Below, in pieces: positions 23,901 through 37,064 of a stretch of DNA of 64,000 nucleotides (position 1 is the stretch's first letter; each line of letters begins with the position of its first letter). The notes under the pieces are model-generated. The model had not been told where the DNA came from. It was given only the letters and a program-made list of their open reading frames with translations, and made no database searches. Source of the DNA: Membranipora membranacea (Eukaryota > Bryozoa > Gymnolaemata > Cheilostomatida > Membraniporidae). The DNA lies in assembly GCA_914767715.1 (NCBI GenBank), contig OU612068.1, positions 30,194,001 through 30,258,000 of the forward strand, written 5' to 3'. A program made the position numbers and the translations under genes.

Positions 23901-26900
23901 AGCTGATAAATCAATAGATGAGTAGATTGTGTATAATTATATGATGATGAGTTTGTGATAATCTTACTATTTCTTGGCATGGAGGTCAACCTGAGCAGCC
24001 TCACATTTCTGGACCACTTCTTTCCAGCTCATCCCTTCTTCCTTGTGAGGTTCCATGGCTTTAAGTAATGTCTGGCATGCCTCCTTGACTCCCTTTATTA
24101 TAAAATATTCAACATAAAATAATTAAAACCTAAAATATTATATATCGGAATATTTTGTGTAATGCATTCCCTAGAAGATAGCAAACATCTTTTTGGCAGT
24201 CAATAAGGTGTTATTTATTTGAGTAGGTTTTACATGAACAGAGATGAAAGGTACCATGGTTTCCGTAACATTTCGGACCACACGTATCTTTGTATTGTGT
24301 AGTGGTACACTAACATTACTGTATTTGAGGGGTACTTACATGAGCATATCGTGACATGTACCCCTATTTGGTAGTGCCAGATATTTGGACTGATTATCCT
24401 ATGATACCAGATGACCCTATAACCATCCCACTCTTACACCTAAGAGTTTAGTGAAATGTTATTTACTTATACCTAGCTGTCATGAGGTCTGGTTTTCAAC
24501 ATATAAAAACCAATTTCATTTAGTCTAAGCTTTTAAACATGACGTGACAATCTGTAACACTTGCTAGAATTGCGTTAAATTTAGCTATTTCATAATATAC
24601 AAGAATTAAAATCAAACATTTTAACTGTTTTGGCCCAAGGCCCCAACAGGAGGCTTACAGGATCCCCCGACCATCCCAGCCCTCTGCGAATCGCACCACC
24701 AGATATGGAGCCCAGCCAACTTAGACTAACAAAAAACCTGTTGACAGTACATATTGTACCAACCAGCACACTCAATTGACTAAGCATTGAACAGCAGACT
24801 CACCAGACAGTTCATATCACTGGTCACTGAGCCTCCTGTAGGACCACAGTTAATGTTGAAGGTCGTAGTAGTCGGGTGGACTGATACCTGCTCCATTGGT
24901 ATACCCAGAGTATGAGCAGCCATCTGTATCACCTATCAATAATAACACATAATCATCAACATTACAAAACATCTACATATCTATATATATACATATGTAC
25001 ATTTTTTGTCACTCTGGTAGTGTTTATTACCAATCTGAATATCAACATACCATTTGAAAGCTGATATATATTAGCCTTGTCATGTGGCTGCAAAAAACAT
25101 TTTCATGATCCGCAAAATATAGATAAATGACAGAAATATGGGAGTCTTTATAGCAGACTAAAATTGTCGCTGTATGTGGATACTGTACCTTAGTGTTGAT
25201 ACCCTGGCCAATTTCAACACCGCCATGGACAACGATAACGCTTGCATCCCCATAATTCACAGTGACATGCACCATGTATGACGTGTTCGGCCAGTAGGCA
25301 TAACCAAATCTCAGAGGTACTAGAGATATACCCTTCTTCCTCCACAAGTTAACCTTAGACAAGCAAAAATATTAGGTTATATATAGGTATAATTGATGTG
25401 ACAAATCTCTTCACACTAACAAATGATCAGTTTGAGCCACAAAATAAGTTGAAAAATTAAATTGCGTACCAACCGTAAATATAATAAATTCGGACAACCT
25501 AACACTCTATTTCATCAACAAACTCTGCACATATTGATTCAAAACTACAAATACAAGAGCTGATCAGAAGTATCTTAAAAAACCCTTTTTCCCTTCAGGT
25601 ATAGAACAATACACAGTATAATGCAATACACAGTATAATACAATACACAGTATAATACAATACACAGTATAATACAATACACAGTATAATACAATACACA
25701 GCATAGTACCTTGTTATACTGCTCTACTACAGCTGCCCGCTTCTCATACTCAAATTTAGTTTTGGCAGATGTCCAGATCTCCTGTGTGAGACAGGGGGAG
25801 ACAACATCATAGTATGGGCCGATCTGCCCTTCAGTATAAAAATTAGCCTCTCTCAGCTCTATAGCTGGGATTCCTGACCCTGATGCAACACTTTCAATCA
25901 TCTGCTCACACAGATGAAGTGCTGCTAACATACCTTCAAATCAGAAAACAATAATTTATAGAAATGCAGTTGTCGCCTGTAATAAGCAGTCTAAGAGCAT
26001 GTCCCTCCACTATGAGAGGGAGTTCATTGCCACCACAGCTAATGTTATTTGATAATTGTGAAATTAACCCCATACATCTATACCTACTCCTGGTATTTTA
26101 GCGTAACAACATGACCGTATGACAGTGCTACTACAAGTGAGGTTATCACAGATAAAACTATCCTGAATACCACAGCTAAAGCAGACAATGATTATAACTT
26201 ACTTGGAGCTCTGACAGCGCTGTGGTTAGGCTGGTTGGTTTTACAGGCTACTGGTCTCACATTCCAGTTTGGTACAAAGTACGCTGTAATAGAATAAAAT
26301 AATCTATTCTTTTTCATCCGAAATTGAAACACGTTAGTTACAGAACAAAGAGAATCAATTAATCACTATTTAAAAAAGATTAAAAATGAATAATCAATTA
26401 AAGGTCTCCCTACCCTCATCAATGATATGCAAAAAAACTCATATTGTGTTGTACTTTAATTTCTTCCATACTATCTTCATAACAATAGCTATCAATCATA
26501 TTATTGTATAAAGTCATATTGTTAAAGAAAGCCCTGAAATAACAATAAATATAAAGATGAAAAACCTACCATTATCGAGCCATCTTCCCATAAACACTAT
26601 GACAGCATCATTAGTGTTCCAACCTGAGTTCTCATATATTGTTCCAGTGATTGCCTGGATCTTCTTTGTTTTCTTGTCGACACCAACCTTTTAATAACAA
26701 ATAAATCTCTTTCAAATCTGTGACAAAAGACAATCAAACTTTGAATTTAACCAAAAATTGAGGCTCACGGGCATTAAGTGCAGAATGGAAGCGTTGATCT
26801 AGTAGTAGGAGGTAGCTCAAGGAGTAGGAGGTGGCTCAGTTGGTTGGTTCCTTTAGCATGAAGATGTTGAAGGTTGTGGGTTCAAATCCCATTGCAGTCC

Positions 26901-29900
26901 ATCGACTACTGAGGGTTAGGCTGGCCCCCAGGTGTGCTCCGACTTGCCTGCAAACACAGAGCAAACTGGCGCAGATATTGCGGCCTCGCCACTAACGCCC
27001 TATTTTGCCCTCCCTGCTTCAGGATGTAGAGAGTGATAAGACATCTCATTATAATCAACCTTTAATCAACCTCATATGTTACCTTGTAGTCAAATCTTGT
27101 GGGCATTCTTCTGCCCAGTATTTCCATGTTATCCTCGAGGGTGAGACACATAGTGACTGGTTTTCTTGTGTGATAAGCTGCCAGAGCAGCACTGGCTGCT
27201 GGTATTCGAGATCTCGACTGCTTAGCTCCGAACCCTCCTCCAAGTCTCCTCACTTTAACCTCGATCCTACAGACAAACAGACACCAACATCAGTCCTCCG
27301 TCCTCCTACCAAGTCTTCTGAATTACAATATTGAGGCAGGCGCTAGAAATAGTTGATATTATGGCAGCCACTTGAATTTTGCTGTAATCTGCCATATCTC
27401 AACTCTTCAGCTCAATATCGGCCAGTTTTGGGTCAATCTTAAACAAGGTGATGATCAATTCATCATTCAATATATGTGAAACATAGTCTTATATATGCAG
27501 TTCCTACATTATGAGGTCCCACATAGGGAGGTCCCACATAGGGAGGTCCCACATAAGGAGGTCCCACAATGTTCTCCTTTTGATTACCTCAGTTAAGACA
27601 GAGAGGACAACTCACATATTTGCATTGATGCCAAGCACCTGCGCAGCCGAGTTTAAAGTTCCTGTCATGACTTGTGTGGAGGCGTATAGAGTATAATAGC
27701 CTTCCTCTGGTATAGCTGTACAGTTCTGTGTCTCAGTATGCATACCATACTGTTCACCTGTAGATACTGAGCCTTCTATTACGGCATCACTCGTCTTAAG
27801 AGCAGCTACAAAATGGAAACAACCGATAAACCAAAAGAAAAATCATACATTATTTTGTCACACCAATAAAATCCATGATCCGTTATCTGAGTAGATTGGG
27901 TCAGTGATACAGAGTGATGAGAAGAGTAGATAATCTGGACAAAGAACACTCAATGTCATGGTTTCAGAATTTTGAGACTTATTCCGTAGCAAAAGAAAAA
28001 ACTATATAATTGAAAGCTACCTTCAGCATCACCCTTGACAGCAGCGGTAGGAAGTCCCATGATATTATCGGGTACTGGGAAGTGAGAATCATTCAGAATA
28101 GCGTCTTCTATAGTGAGTAAAGGTTTCTTTATATTTGTATATGTGACCTTGACGAGTTCTCGGGCAGCTAGAGCCTCAGCCTGTGTCTCTACAGTAAACA
28201 CAATATACTCATACACCTTAGAACAGGGAGCAGACAATTTCCTAGACAAACCATCTGGGGTGCACTTTGTGTATTATCTTATTAGCTCAATAATACAATG
28301 TAAAGGTTTCTCCAAATTTGTTATTTTTTGCAGTGTGAGTAGTTGCCCATCTTTTTTAGAGAACACAAAACAGCACATCATTAAATCATAGCAGGTAGGT
28401 CTTTTAAACTATTGAGGAGTAATTACTTCTTTAGATAGAAAACTAGAAATGAAAAAAGGCCTGACACACAGTCTACCTTATTGGGATATCATGAACTCTG
28501 CTCATTGAAAACCAGAATCAGATAATTTGGTTTTTAGTACTATTTGCATGGAATGAACAAACAGTGCAGAGAATGAGAAAGTGTATCTCCATCCTTACCT
28601 GCTATAACTATTCCGATGGGCATACCATAATACTCCACCGTCTTCTCACACAGTAAAACTTCAGTACCCAACACTATGTTTTTGCCAGGTATGTCTTTGT
28701 GTGTCAAAATTCTACAAAATTCAGGTAATGTAAATCGCGGGTTGTCATAGTACCCTAACAGTATACTACAATGAGGAAGCTATGACTGAGTGGTTTTATT
28801 TTTTAAATTCTGGAGCTGGGCAAAAGATTGCACGCTGATGTTTTGTGGGGCATTCGAAGTAGAAATCGCTCTGCTTCGATACGGTGTAAATGAAGTTCAA
28901 TGACACTAAATAACTTAGAGCTATATGACACTCTTACTTGATGACACCAGATGCCGATTCTGCTTTGCTCGTATCGATAGTTCCGATCTGTCCTGAGCCT
29001 ACAGTAGCTTTGAAGAAGACAGCGTGAAGTTGTCCTTTCATGGCAGGAATATCACCGATAAACTGAGCCTCTCCGGCAGTCTGCTTACGAGAGTCGAGCT
29101 TCGGTATTGGCTTAGTGAGCGGAAACTTAGCTGGGTCGGTCTGAAAGTCATGAACACCAGACGACTTCTCAGGTCTGACCAGCCGATCACCTCCTGATTT
29201 AGCCTCAGGTGAGACCTTGACCTGAGTGAGACTCAGTACGGCCTGAAGGAGAAAAGAACTAGCATTATACATTTATACACTAAAAACAATTTTCACATAT
29301 TTATACACTTTCTCACATGAACACCTTTATTCAAACTTAACGTATTTATATATATATTTTAATTATTTTGCAGTCTGCTTGTATACTTTGTTTAGCGTAA
29401 AAGTTTAATAAAGCCAAACTGAACTGAAAGAATATTATAATTGGATGAATATAAAGGTGCTTTTTTGTGACCGTGAAATGTTACCTTGAAAAAGAGACTC
29501 TGAGCGAGTGAGCTCCTGTACTTGGCGGAAGGTGTTGTTGGGCCTTCGTCAAACTTTATTGCCTTTAACAGTTTCATACATTCTAAAAGTAGACAAGGAC
29601 ATGACTGTTATGGTTGAGAGACCAGGTATCGTGATACAGGATATCCCCCTAGCAGTGATAGCAAAGGCTGATGCTGCCTCCACTAATTACATTAGGCCAT
29701 TTAAAACTAAAGAGACCTGCATCAAGTCGCCTGTTGACATAAATCATTCGCCAAAGTTTACCCGATTAAAACATTTGAATAAAACACTACCTGCAGCTCA
29801 TACACAATATTCCTTCCGCACTATCAAACCAAATTCAATCTTGCCTCCATATTTTTTTAATAGAAGATATTATACTTGTCTTGTCTTATGTGGGGGTGGG

Positions 29901-32900
29901 GAGGGGTAGTGGTATGAGACTGTACTCTTCAAAGAACAGGCGATTGACACCCATAGCACCCATAGTTCTAAGAGATCCCTGGACAACTTTGAATTTTACT
30001 GATAGAACACATCCTTGTTGGAAGGATGAGTATGTTCCATCTGTCAGTGTTATGATTGTGAGGTTGTCCGAGTTTGAGATGTGGGTGATTTGTGAGAGCT
30101 GTTGGTTGAAGTATATATATTTGTACCAATATTTCCCCAAGTCATGATGCAGACCAAGGAATCAAGTCAGAATGGTGTTAGAGCACCTTTGTAAATCCGT
30201 GTTATTTTTTATGGACGGGGGATATATAGCCCCTAACGGCATGGTTTACGTAAAAAGGCCAGTTCCTGCAGGGAGTTGTTTCTTATCATAACATAAAGTG
30301 ATCACCTGATGATGAATCAGGCATAAATCAACTGATACTCAAGCTGAGTCTTTACATATGTGATTAGGCAATGCTTGGGTTGTGATAATACTGTGTACCT
30401 TGAAGAGTTGTGTTATCAGTGAGCTTTTTGTCCATGAGATACTTCTCAACAGAACCAGCATGAATCTAAAACATTGTATCAAAGTGTTAGCACGCATTCA
30501 TCAGATGCTAGCTTTGTCAAATGTGTTGGGAAATTTGTTCCAAAAAAATAAAATAATGGTTGCTTATTTACAAAAACAGTTGATTTTTTATTATACATTT
30601 TATGCATGGCCTAATTTTTGTATGCCATTCAAATTAATTGACAATTTGAATTATTGTACAAATTCTTCAGTTAAAACAGGCGCAACTGGAACAACTTAAC
30701 CCCCTCCGAAGATCTTTTTGGATTGAAAACAAAATTGGTATTGATATGCCGTAAAATGCAATATTTATTTCTGCTGTTGTTTTCACCAACGGTCCAGGAA
30801 ATCATATCTTGTTTATACAAGGCTAGGGGTAAAATCAGCTCAGATACATGAGAAAGGAGATGACTGTATACTAGGTACTTACATAATCAGCTCCAACACC
30901 AGCATAGACAACAGAGGGTTTGCCGCTCACCCCCATCTCTGTGTCCAGTTTGATGAATAGGGCTAAACTCAGCTTTGTATGAGAGTTCTGTTGATATAAA
31001 CAGAAAAGATCACAAAGATTGTGTAACAATTATTAGACAGTTCTATGAGTGGACACTATCTATCAGTTCATCGATTCTATATCAATAATCTAGTCGCCTC
31101 CCTGGAAGTCAACTATGTGTTCAGTCTGACAACAGACAACCTGCAATGGTGAGATTAAATTGTGTTTGTATCATGATTGGAATGCATGACTTAGTGGATA
31201 AAATAGATAATAGCTCTAATTAATTTGACTGACGGACAAGGCCAGAATGTATGTTTTTACCTTTAACGTAAGGTTGTTTATAATTTTCAAATCCTACAAC
31301 ATAACATCTCACAGCTAATGACCGAGACTTACCCTGTATGTAGGCATGACCTTGTATGTTCTGAGAGCCCAGCCGGGCATTGAGCTGAATTTCACGTTCA
31401 GTATAACCTTGCCTTTCATATCCATGCCCAAAAGCTCCGCGACCTTAACATCATTTTTCTGTGCACCACTCACACAGTCAACTGGTAAATAAAAACATAA
31501 TTCACTCATGACGAACAGACAGCCAAAGGTGTGTTTGCTGTGTTACTATTACATTTACTTAGGTACTCCCAACCTGCTGATGCTTTCATACGCTGCATGT
31601 CATTATAAACAGTGTCATATTCTACCTATGCGGTATTTCTGTAGCACTTTTAATTTGGTCCGAGTGGACTATGACTATTAGAAGCGGAGTGGTGGTGGCA
31701 GTGTAGTAGGGATGTAGTGGTATATTTGTAAATCATATAGCAAAGAATATTATTCAATCTCAGCAGTTTTTTCCATACCATATGATCATTTCGATATCTA
31801 CATATGGTTTGAGTGCAATTTTGAATCTATGTTTTACCATGTTTCGGCAATGACCAGATAATTAAGGCAGTTAACATTGACTCACAGACGGCTAAAGTGG
31901 CTCCAACAGTCTCAAGCAGAATGAATATATCAGATGGAAAATCCTTGTGATAATATTTCATCATCAGATTACCAGCCCATGTGCCCATCTATGAATAAAT
32001 AATAAAGGAGGATAATTATACAGAATACAGACTCTACATATCTTTCTTATACGGTAAGGCATCAAACATTTAAAACTACATGTCTTATTTATTCTTTTAC
32101 AGGTGTAACCATACCATAGACTTAATAATAAACGGTTCATTATTAAGTCCATGAACCATAGACAGGACTGTGTCTATGGGTGTAGTTCTTGGTTGACAAG
32201 TCACAAGAAATATTATACATACATTTCTGACTTGCAGATTAGCCACATGATCAACATAAGTATGGGCATCAGTGAGATACTCAAACCCAGCAGATGTAGA
32301 GGCTTTTGTGATCTCCTCCATCATCTTTGTCAGATTAATACCAGCTCCAAAGATCAGCTCTTTAGAGTCCTGAAAACATTTATGATATCATGTATACTGC
32401 TGGCGATAAGTTATATATGGTATGTGCAGGCGACATACAAGCTTACTTATGTGGTTCTAAAAACAAAATATTACTTTTGAAAAATAAGCGAAACATTTGT
32501 TTTGGCACCCTTTGCTAATGATGGTAATGAAAATGCTCACCTTCAAGATGGAGTTCATATCGGGTATACTGTTGATATTGATGTAGACACCATAAGGTCC
32601 ATCTCGCTTATATACAGCTTCACCTGTGTGACCGGCTACCATGTAGTACTTATCGTCTTTGTGCTGTAAAATGAAGAACAAAAATATCATAATACAAACT
32701 ACATGTACAACTATAATAACAAAGAAGATTTGTGTCAGTGACAGGCATCGATGGATCATCAGTATCTAAAGTTGAATAGCAAACCATTTGCTCAAATAGG
32801 GAACATCTCAAGGTTGCTAAGTCAGCCCTATTTAAAAATCAAGTTATTTACTTGACAGATTATGTATCAGTGCTTGAAAATTCTTAGAAAGATTATTTGG

Positions 32901-35346
32901 TAACCAAAAGAAATTTTAAATGTGAAAAAGTAACAGCAAAGTAAGACATGCGAGGAGAAACATTGTAAGTAGTATTGCTTACCTTAGCGAGCACAGACTT
33001 GAGCTGTTCGAGAGTTTTAGGTTGATACCAGGTGGAGCCGTCGCTGGATTTGATCTCTGACAGTGTCACTGATGTCGAGGAGTGCACTTCTTTATGGGGA
33101 CAGTTGTGACATTTAGTCAAATCCTGTACAAAAAATGAAAGAGGTCTCGGCTTGCTATTCGGAACAGATTTAAACAAATTTATACGGTTGTTTTACAGTA
33201 ATCTCGTCATAATCTGTTGTCATTCAATTAAGAATATTCTTGATTTGAATCAAATGCATCAAATGGTTTGTTTGAAAGTTCTTCTTCCAAATGATTGGAT
33301 AGTTTCTGATCAATCTTTTTTGCAAACATGCTTTTCAGCATTTGAGAGTTATTGTTGTCACATTTGGTATGATAAGGAGTATAATAAGGCTCTTATCTCC
33401 TAAGTCTACATTACCTATGGCACACATTATCACCTACTAAATAGCCCAGTCCACCCATGACCATTGACTCAGCTATTTTACAATAGGGTGATATTATCAG
33501 ATATCAGATACAAGTGGGTGGCTCAGGGTCACCAGAATATTTGTAGAAGGTATACTTTACCTCTAGCCGCTGGCTGTATTTTATTATTTGGAGTAAAAAA
33601 ATTGTAGAAATTTTAAGGTAGAGTATCCGTAGTGTGATTGGGGCGACTTGTTATGGATGTGACAGATATTCTATTTAATAAATATACAGACACTGTACCT
33701 CGATATCGACACACTGCTGCATAGCGTGCATGATCTGTCTATATCCTGTACATCTGCAGATGTTACCATCAAAACATCCTTCCAGATTGTCCTTCACTTC
33801 ATTGGGTAACTGCTTACTCGCTCTGTAATGTAGTAACACAGTGAGAAGAGATAAAAGAAGTTCGATACAATACAAGGGTTGTAGGGAGCTCTCATCTGTG
33901 ATGATATATTTAATTACTGGCCCCATTACTCACTTAGCTGCTTCAATTCAAAGAATCCTTAAAAAATGACATTACTGGTTTTTTGATACTAGCCTGTATA
34001 CTTTGCCATTGATCATTGATCATTTATCATGAGGTGGTAGAGATTTTTAGCTAGAGGTTTATTACCTTACTCTGTGATAGTTTGCTGATACAGTTTATGA
34101 TAACCGAGTATAAAGTATACACTCACCCATACATAGTCATGACCATACCAGGACTGCAGTATCCACATTGTGATCCGTTGTGGTCAGCGAGGTTCTCTTG
34201 TATCTTGTTATAACCAGTATCAGAATTACCAAGAGCTTCGATAGTAGTGACCTGCCACCCATCACAAGCGTGTATTGGTACCAGACACTGTGATAAAATC
34301 AAGTAAATATATATAGAACTGAAAACTGTATAGGATGTACATGTACAAAATTCTCCCCCTGCAAATAAAATGGCAAGATTTAGTGCATCTGATGAGGCAT
34401 GACTGGTGGTGATAGTGCAGTGTATCTACCTGTATCAAACCTGTGGAATGATTCTAAAAAAACACATTAAACCGGCCAAATCTCCGATTGATAAGTTCAC
34501 AGGATTTCACAGGATATATCCTTACACTGTGGTAATTAATTTCATGCTTCTTGCCAATAACGATATGCATTCATATAATCACTTTGTTATTCCGCAGTAC
34601 CTGTCTTTTCAGGCACCCAGAACCAGCCAGGGTGAAACAGAAGAAAAAATAGTATACACAAACAGCTCCTGAACCGTGATACTTACAGAATTAACAGGTT
34701 CCTCAGTTTTACAGGACGGACGTTTTACTGTGACGGTACATATACCACACCCTCCTTCTCTGCACATAGACTTGGTACCTTTCAGCAGTGCATGATCTCG
34801 CACAAAATCAACCAGTTTGTATGACCCTGGCAGACTCTCAGGTGACACTACAATATTCATGAATATGACAGATTTTACATGTAGAGTTTTTTTTGCAGCA
34901 AAACTCATTTGAGTGAGTGGGAACCATAGATATAAAAAATGGTGGGACGCGACGTCAAACCTTTTGATGAAGCTTATTTCTGGTGGCTGAAGGGCTCAAT
35001 CTCCAGAGAAACTATAAAACTAAAATTTGTCCACCGTAGCTCAAAAGGTTTAGTATTTAAACGCTTATTTGGGAAGAGAACCATACAAACCTGCAGCATC
35101 AACAAACAACATTCAGCACCATTCTATTTCTAAGCTGCCAGTAAACATATCACAGCAGTATTGGACCATTGGCATACAGGGGTGGGTGCCCTGGGTGAGC
35201 AGTTTTTGCTAGGATCTGCATCGCATCCTGTGCATAACAAACTAGGCTCAAATAAAATCTAACTAAAAATCTCAGTTGGTCATATTCCAGCACATACCTT
35301 CATAAGGTCGGTTGTTGATAGACAGTTTTACCACAGAAGGCGCCAT
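20955..35346 (-). CDS. Molybdo-flavoenzyme, aldehyde oxidase/xanthine dehydrogenase family
   Basis: Complete 28-exon gene; all phases close, giving 1259 residues (vertebrate AOX/XDH about 1330). Exons: 35298-35346, 34687-34847, 34127-34287, 33699-33822, 32983-33123, 32541-32663, 32223-32369, 31886-31988, 31333-31481, 30883-30987, 30399-30465, 29485-29582, 28938-29242, 28599-28711, 28021-28188, 27616-27805, 27083-27266, 26570-26687, 26203-26283, 25710-25933, 25189-25353, 24804-24932, 23968-24092, 23441-23593, 23078-23201, 22292-22385, 21498-21608, 20955-21022. Domains: plant-type 2Fe-2S (C45, C50, C53, C71), second 2Fe-2S (C111, C114, C146, C148 in NICRCTGYR), FAD domain (about 200-500), molybdopterin domain (RRLGGGFGAKQSRS, HGGVEIGQGINTK). 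Catalytic Glu is E1204 in VVGEPPLLL. The XDH substrate Glu after GGGFG.K is Gln here and SAVRAP replaces FRGFGGPQ, so aldehyde oxidation is more likely than purine oxidation. Intron 26 uses a GC donor. Confidence 0.92.
23820..23873. mobile_element. TAG-ended fold-back mini-element, 54 bp
   Basis: Starts TAGGCGTCCAAGGGGCTTCGG and ends GGCCGCATGACAAGGCTA; the arms pair imperfectly. Flanks ggtcatctt (23811-23819) and ggtcagctt (23874-23882) are a 9-bp target duplication with one mismatch. The right end matches the left end of the 39134 element when reversed (TAGCCTTGT.A.GCGGCCA). It lies in an oxidase gene intron. Confidence 0.6.
25605..25708. repeat. Minisatellite abutting a splice donor
   Basis: About six copies of a 16-17-bp unit, 'tacacagtataatacaa'. 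It starts directly at the 5' splice site of oxidase intron 20 (donor gtactatg at 25709), so the intron begins with the array. No function is implied. Confidence 0.85.
26804..27000 (+). repeat. tRNA-derived SINE, copy 2
   Basis: Head with A box GTGGCTCAGTTGGTTGG and B box GGTTCAAATCC, preceded by a duplicated 'gtaggaggt.gctca' word. The tail contains CCCCAGGTGTGCTCCGACTT, GCCTGCAAACACAGAGCAAA and CTGGCGC. Head and tail match copy 1 at 11980-12162. It lies in oxidase intron 17 in antisense to the gene. Confidence 0.85.
27511..27569. repeat. Short tandem repeat, about 4 x 16 bp
   Basis: Unit 'gaggtcccacataggg' with small changes in the last copies. It lies in an oxidase gene intron, just 3' of exon 16. 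Confidence 0.85.
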
Positions 35347-35770
35347 TCTAGTCAATACTGCAAAATAAAGGTTTTATTATAAGCTAGTTTGGATACATGT
35401 AATGCCTTGATCCTGACACATAACACACTTCTTTCACTTAGGAACATCCTCAATATATCTCATCGGGTGAGGAGGGAACTCCAAAAAAATTTAATTAAAA
35501 CAGATAAATACATACAGACGCATACACTGACTTTCTCACATACACGGATACATGTCACACTCAAACATAAGTTCAGATGCATGCACTAACATACAAACAC
35601 ACCACACTAACTCACAAATATACTAATACCATTGAGGTATCTTATAGGTATAGACTTATACATATATGATTCTACTTCATAAGCCTATCTTGTAGTTAGT
35701 TGACTACTTGTGCTTATACTTATGCTACCTAATATATTACATTATTACTGAAAAGTAAAATTAATTTCCA

Positions 35771-35867
35771 TAACACACCTTCTAGTATATAACACACCTT
35801 CTAGTATATAACACACCTTCTAGTATATAACACACCTTCTAGTATATAACACACCTTCTAGTATATA
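35771..35867. repeat. Minisatellite, 5 x 19 bp
   Basis: Five nearly exact copies of 'taacacaccttctagtata', upstream of the oxidase gene start. Confidence 0.9.
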
Positions 35868-35990
35868 CCGCTTGCAGTAGTATGTTGCAGCGGCCTATTA
35901 ATTGTGTCTCAACTGAATGCAAAGACTAATAATATTATGCAGTACTCTTATCTTTAGACTGTTTAGATAGGGTACACATTACATTGGGCT

Positions 35991-36309
35991 GATGCCAGTA
36001 TTTTTAGATGTCATCAAACTGACTTTGCAAATTATAATCATGATCAACTTATCAGTAATGTACAGTTGTCCCCTCAAATGATATATGGAATAATTTAAAC
36101 GAACTTGGTTGCCTGCATTAGTGTTCGCAAGATGCCAGTATTTTTAGCTGTCATCAAGCTGAGTTTGCAAAATATAATCATATCAGCTTATCAGTAAGAC
36201 CGTCGGACGAGGGGCAAAAGTCTGGGGGGCTCAGACTAGTAATATACAGTTGTCCCCTCAAATGATATATGGAATAATTTAAACGAGCTCGGTTGCCTGC
36301 ATTAGTGTG
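35991..36309. repeat. Tandem duplication of a 134-bp unit
   Basis: Unit 1 is 35991-36124, unit 2 is 36131-36309. Both start gatgccagtatttttag and end ggttgcctgcattagtgt. Unit 2 is longer only because it carries the 40-bp insertion at 36198-36237. Confidence 0.85.
36198..36237. mobile_element. 40-bp hairpin mini-element, copy 2, with empty site beside it
   Basis: Absent from unit 1 of the surrounding duplication, which reads tcagtaatgtacag across the junction, and present in unit 2. It is flanked by agtaa on both sides (36193-36197 and 36238-36242), a likely 5-bp target duplication. The sequence matches 15505-15543. The right half is a hairpin, AGTCTG...CAGACT. Confidence 0.7.
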
Positions 36310-36431
36310 ATCAGGCGCTAATTCTCAGATTTATTGCTCCTGGGTTTAGGTAACCCATTCTCTATAGTAGCCTATGTACACAGAACAGGATATCTACCCC
36401 ATACTATACACGTCCAAAACCTTTCCTATTG

Positions 36432-37064
36432 TAGTAGAAAATCAATTTGGCAAGCCTAGGCATACTATAACTGACATCTAAAACATTGCCATTTGTTTGC
36501 TGCAAGATGGCGATCCTAGTAAAACCAGGTAAAACTAAGCTTACCAACTGCCACATCAGGTCTGATCAGGGTTTAATGATATTTACAGATGGCCAACATA
36601 GTATGCCTAGATTTGCCAAATTAAAATACATAGCTGCTTACTTTGCTTAGTATTCAAAATGGTCAAAAGCTGCATGTTTGTCAATTTTCTAAACTTGTCT
36701 TCGCCTGCATAACTGCGTTTGCTAGTGCCCTATGGTTGCCATTTAGTTTTATTGCACTAGAGAAGATTCTCATGACGACAACTGTTTTATAGACCACCAA
36801 TCAGAGCCAACGAATTGGCTAGGTGATCCTGTTTTTTGCCCATTTTGAATACTAAGCACAGTGAGCAAGAACATATTTTGATTTGGCAAATCCATGCATA
36901 CTAGGTTCGCCATCTGTAAATATCATTAAACCCTGATCAGACCTTATGTGGCAGTTGGCAAGCCTAGTTTTACTAGGATAGCCATCTTTCAGCAAACAAA
37001 TGATATTGTTTGGAATGTCAGTTATAGTATACCTAGGCTTGCCAGATTTATATTTTACTACAGC
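36432..37064. mobile_element. Large inverted repeat, about 230-bp arms, 176-bp spacer
   Basis: The left arm 36432-36661 contains 'tggcaagcctaggcatacta', 'ctgatcagggtttaatgata' and 'ttagtattcaaaatgg'. The right arm 36838-37064 is its reverse complement with about 10-15 per cent difference by eye. No coding is seen inside. Likely a fold-back MITE of unknown class. Confidence 0.75.

Noticed and set aside
26830-26910. A tRNA gene on the plus strand
   Set aside because: Same reason: SINE head with conserved tail and no clean cloverleaf.
27005-27334. A plus-strand open frame over oxidase exon 17
   Set aside because: Antisense shadow of a conserved exon (GGGFGAKQSRS).
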